Shown here: positions 5,530 through 5,961 of the stretch, piece after piece
Layout: each line of letters begins with the position of its first letter
Numbering within the stretch: the first letter of the stretch is position 1
Assembly (NCBI GenBank): GCA_023424275.1
Contig: JAFAED010000331.1
Location: 1-5,961, forward strand
Origin: Pseudomonadota bacterium
GTDB taxonomy: Bacteria; Pseudomonadota; Alphaproteobacteria; Sphingomonadales; Sphingomonadaceae
Length of the DNA: 5,961 nucleotides
Direction of reading: 5' to 3'
The notes under the pieces: model-generated
Database searches by the model: none
Told to the model about the DNA's origin: nothing
Seen by the model: only the letters and a program-made list of their open reading frames with translations
Program-made: the position numbers and the translations under genes

Positions 5530-5961
5530 GGGGGGCGCTGACCGCCGCATGAGAAAGTAGATCGGCAGGCCTGCGGCAGTCATCACGAGGCTCCACAGGC
5601 TTGCTTCCAGTCCGGCGCCGTAGAAAGCCCAGGCGCTGTAGAGGAAGCCGATGATCGTCGCGGCGGCAAAGCCCGTCGACATCCTGATATCGCCGCGCCG
5701 TTCGAGCCGGAAGGCCGCGGCGGCGCCGACGATATAAAGGATGATCGCGGTCGAGGTCGTCACCTTGACCATGAAGCCGAACAGGTCGGCCAGCCCACGC
5801 GAATAATTGGCGTAGACGATGATGCTCGCGAGCCCGCTCGACACAAGCTGGGTGATCCATGGCGAAGCGAATTTATTGTCGCGCGCGAACGCCTGCGGGA
5901 GCAGGCGCCGGTGCGCGAGGTCGCGCGGAATGTCGCCCTGCAGCAGCACGAAGCCGTTGAG
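5491..5961 (-). CDS. APC-family amino acid/polyamine permease, C-terminal part (5' end outside window)
   Basis: The frame is open to the right window edge, so the N-terminal two thirds of the gene are missing; 156 residues are visible. The fragment starts with LNGFVLLQGDIPRDLAHRRL and LPQAFARDN, a cytoplasmic loop pattern typical of APC transporters (the loop before TM9). Four hydrophobic segments follow at about fragment residues 35-53, 60-84, 94-115 and 120-139, consistent with TM9-TM12, with a basic RLERRG loop between the second and third. The protein would sit in the inner membrane and move amino acids, polyamines or related amines, as uniporter, symporter or antiporter. A competing overlapping frame on the same strand lacks this pattern. 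It is convergent with the Rieske operon, so it has its own promoter outside the window; whether it imports the operon's substrate is unknown. Confidence 0.85.
   Translation of the reverse strand, partial: LNGFVLLQGDIPRDLAHRRLLPQAFARDNKFASPWITQLVSSGLASIIVYANYSRGLADLFGFMVKVTTSTAIILYIVGAAAAFRLERRGDIRMSTGFAAATIIGFLYSAWAFYGAGLEASLWSLVMTAAGLPIYFLMRRSAPPSTPFGSEEATVA

Noticed and set aside
5486..5860. Alternative 124-codon minus-strand frame at the permease locus
   Set aside because: Arg-rich shadow without membrane segments; the overlapping frame ending at 5491 shows clear APC-permease features.

Overview
The window is GC-rich, tightly packed chromosomal DNA from a bacterium, most likely an alphaproteobacterium of the sphingomonad type (Sphingopyxis or Sphingomonas-like). 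That is an inference from base composition, codon use and the mix of a Rieske oxygenase, FAD enzymes and a BetI-like regulator; no rRNA or other phylogenetic marker is present. There are seven protein genes, two of them cut by the window edges. I see no RNA gene, insertion sequence, CRISPR array or non-coding stretch longer than about 75 bases.

Left part (1-918, + strand): the C-terminal part of an M20-family metallopeptidase/amidohydrolase, a 72-base gap holding a near-consensus Fur-box palindrome, then a small single-domain cupin gene. The cupin gene runs tail-to-tail into a TetR/BetI-like repressor gene on the minus strand (915-1511); their stop codons overlap by 4 bases.

Central part (1512-5529): a 33-base divergent intergenic region that is mostly a 24-bp imperfect palindrome, the probable operator of the TetR protein. 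It is followed by three overlapping plus-strand genes that read as one operon: a Rieske [2Fe-2S] non-haem iron oxygenase alpha subunit of the GbcA/Stc2/CntA-like kind, a PHBH/UbiH-fold FAD monooxygenase-like protein, and a PYROXD2/phytoene-desaturase-like FAD oxidoreductase. The genes overlap by 16 and 4 bases, which implies co-transcription and translational coupling. The simplest reading is a substrate-induced oxidative catabolic operon held off by the divergent repressor. The substrate cannot be read from the sequence. Resemblance of both the oxygenase and the regulator to betaine/choline-type systems suggests a methylated amine or similar small molecule as a working guess. The usual electron-donating reductase for the Rieske protein is not in the window.

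Right part (5491-5961, minus strand): the C-terminal four membrane segments of an APC-family amino-acid/polyamine permease, convergent with the operon and overlapping its last gene by 39 bases.

Points most worth a second look are the divergent operator with an apparently leaderless repressor gene, the Fur box in front of the cupin gene, and the unusual pairing of a Rieske oxygenase with two unrelated flavoproteins.
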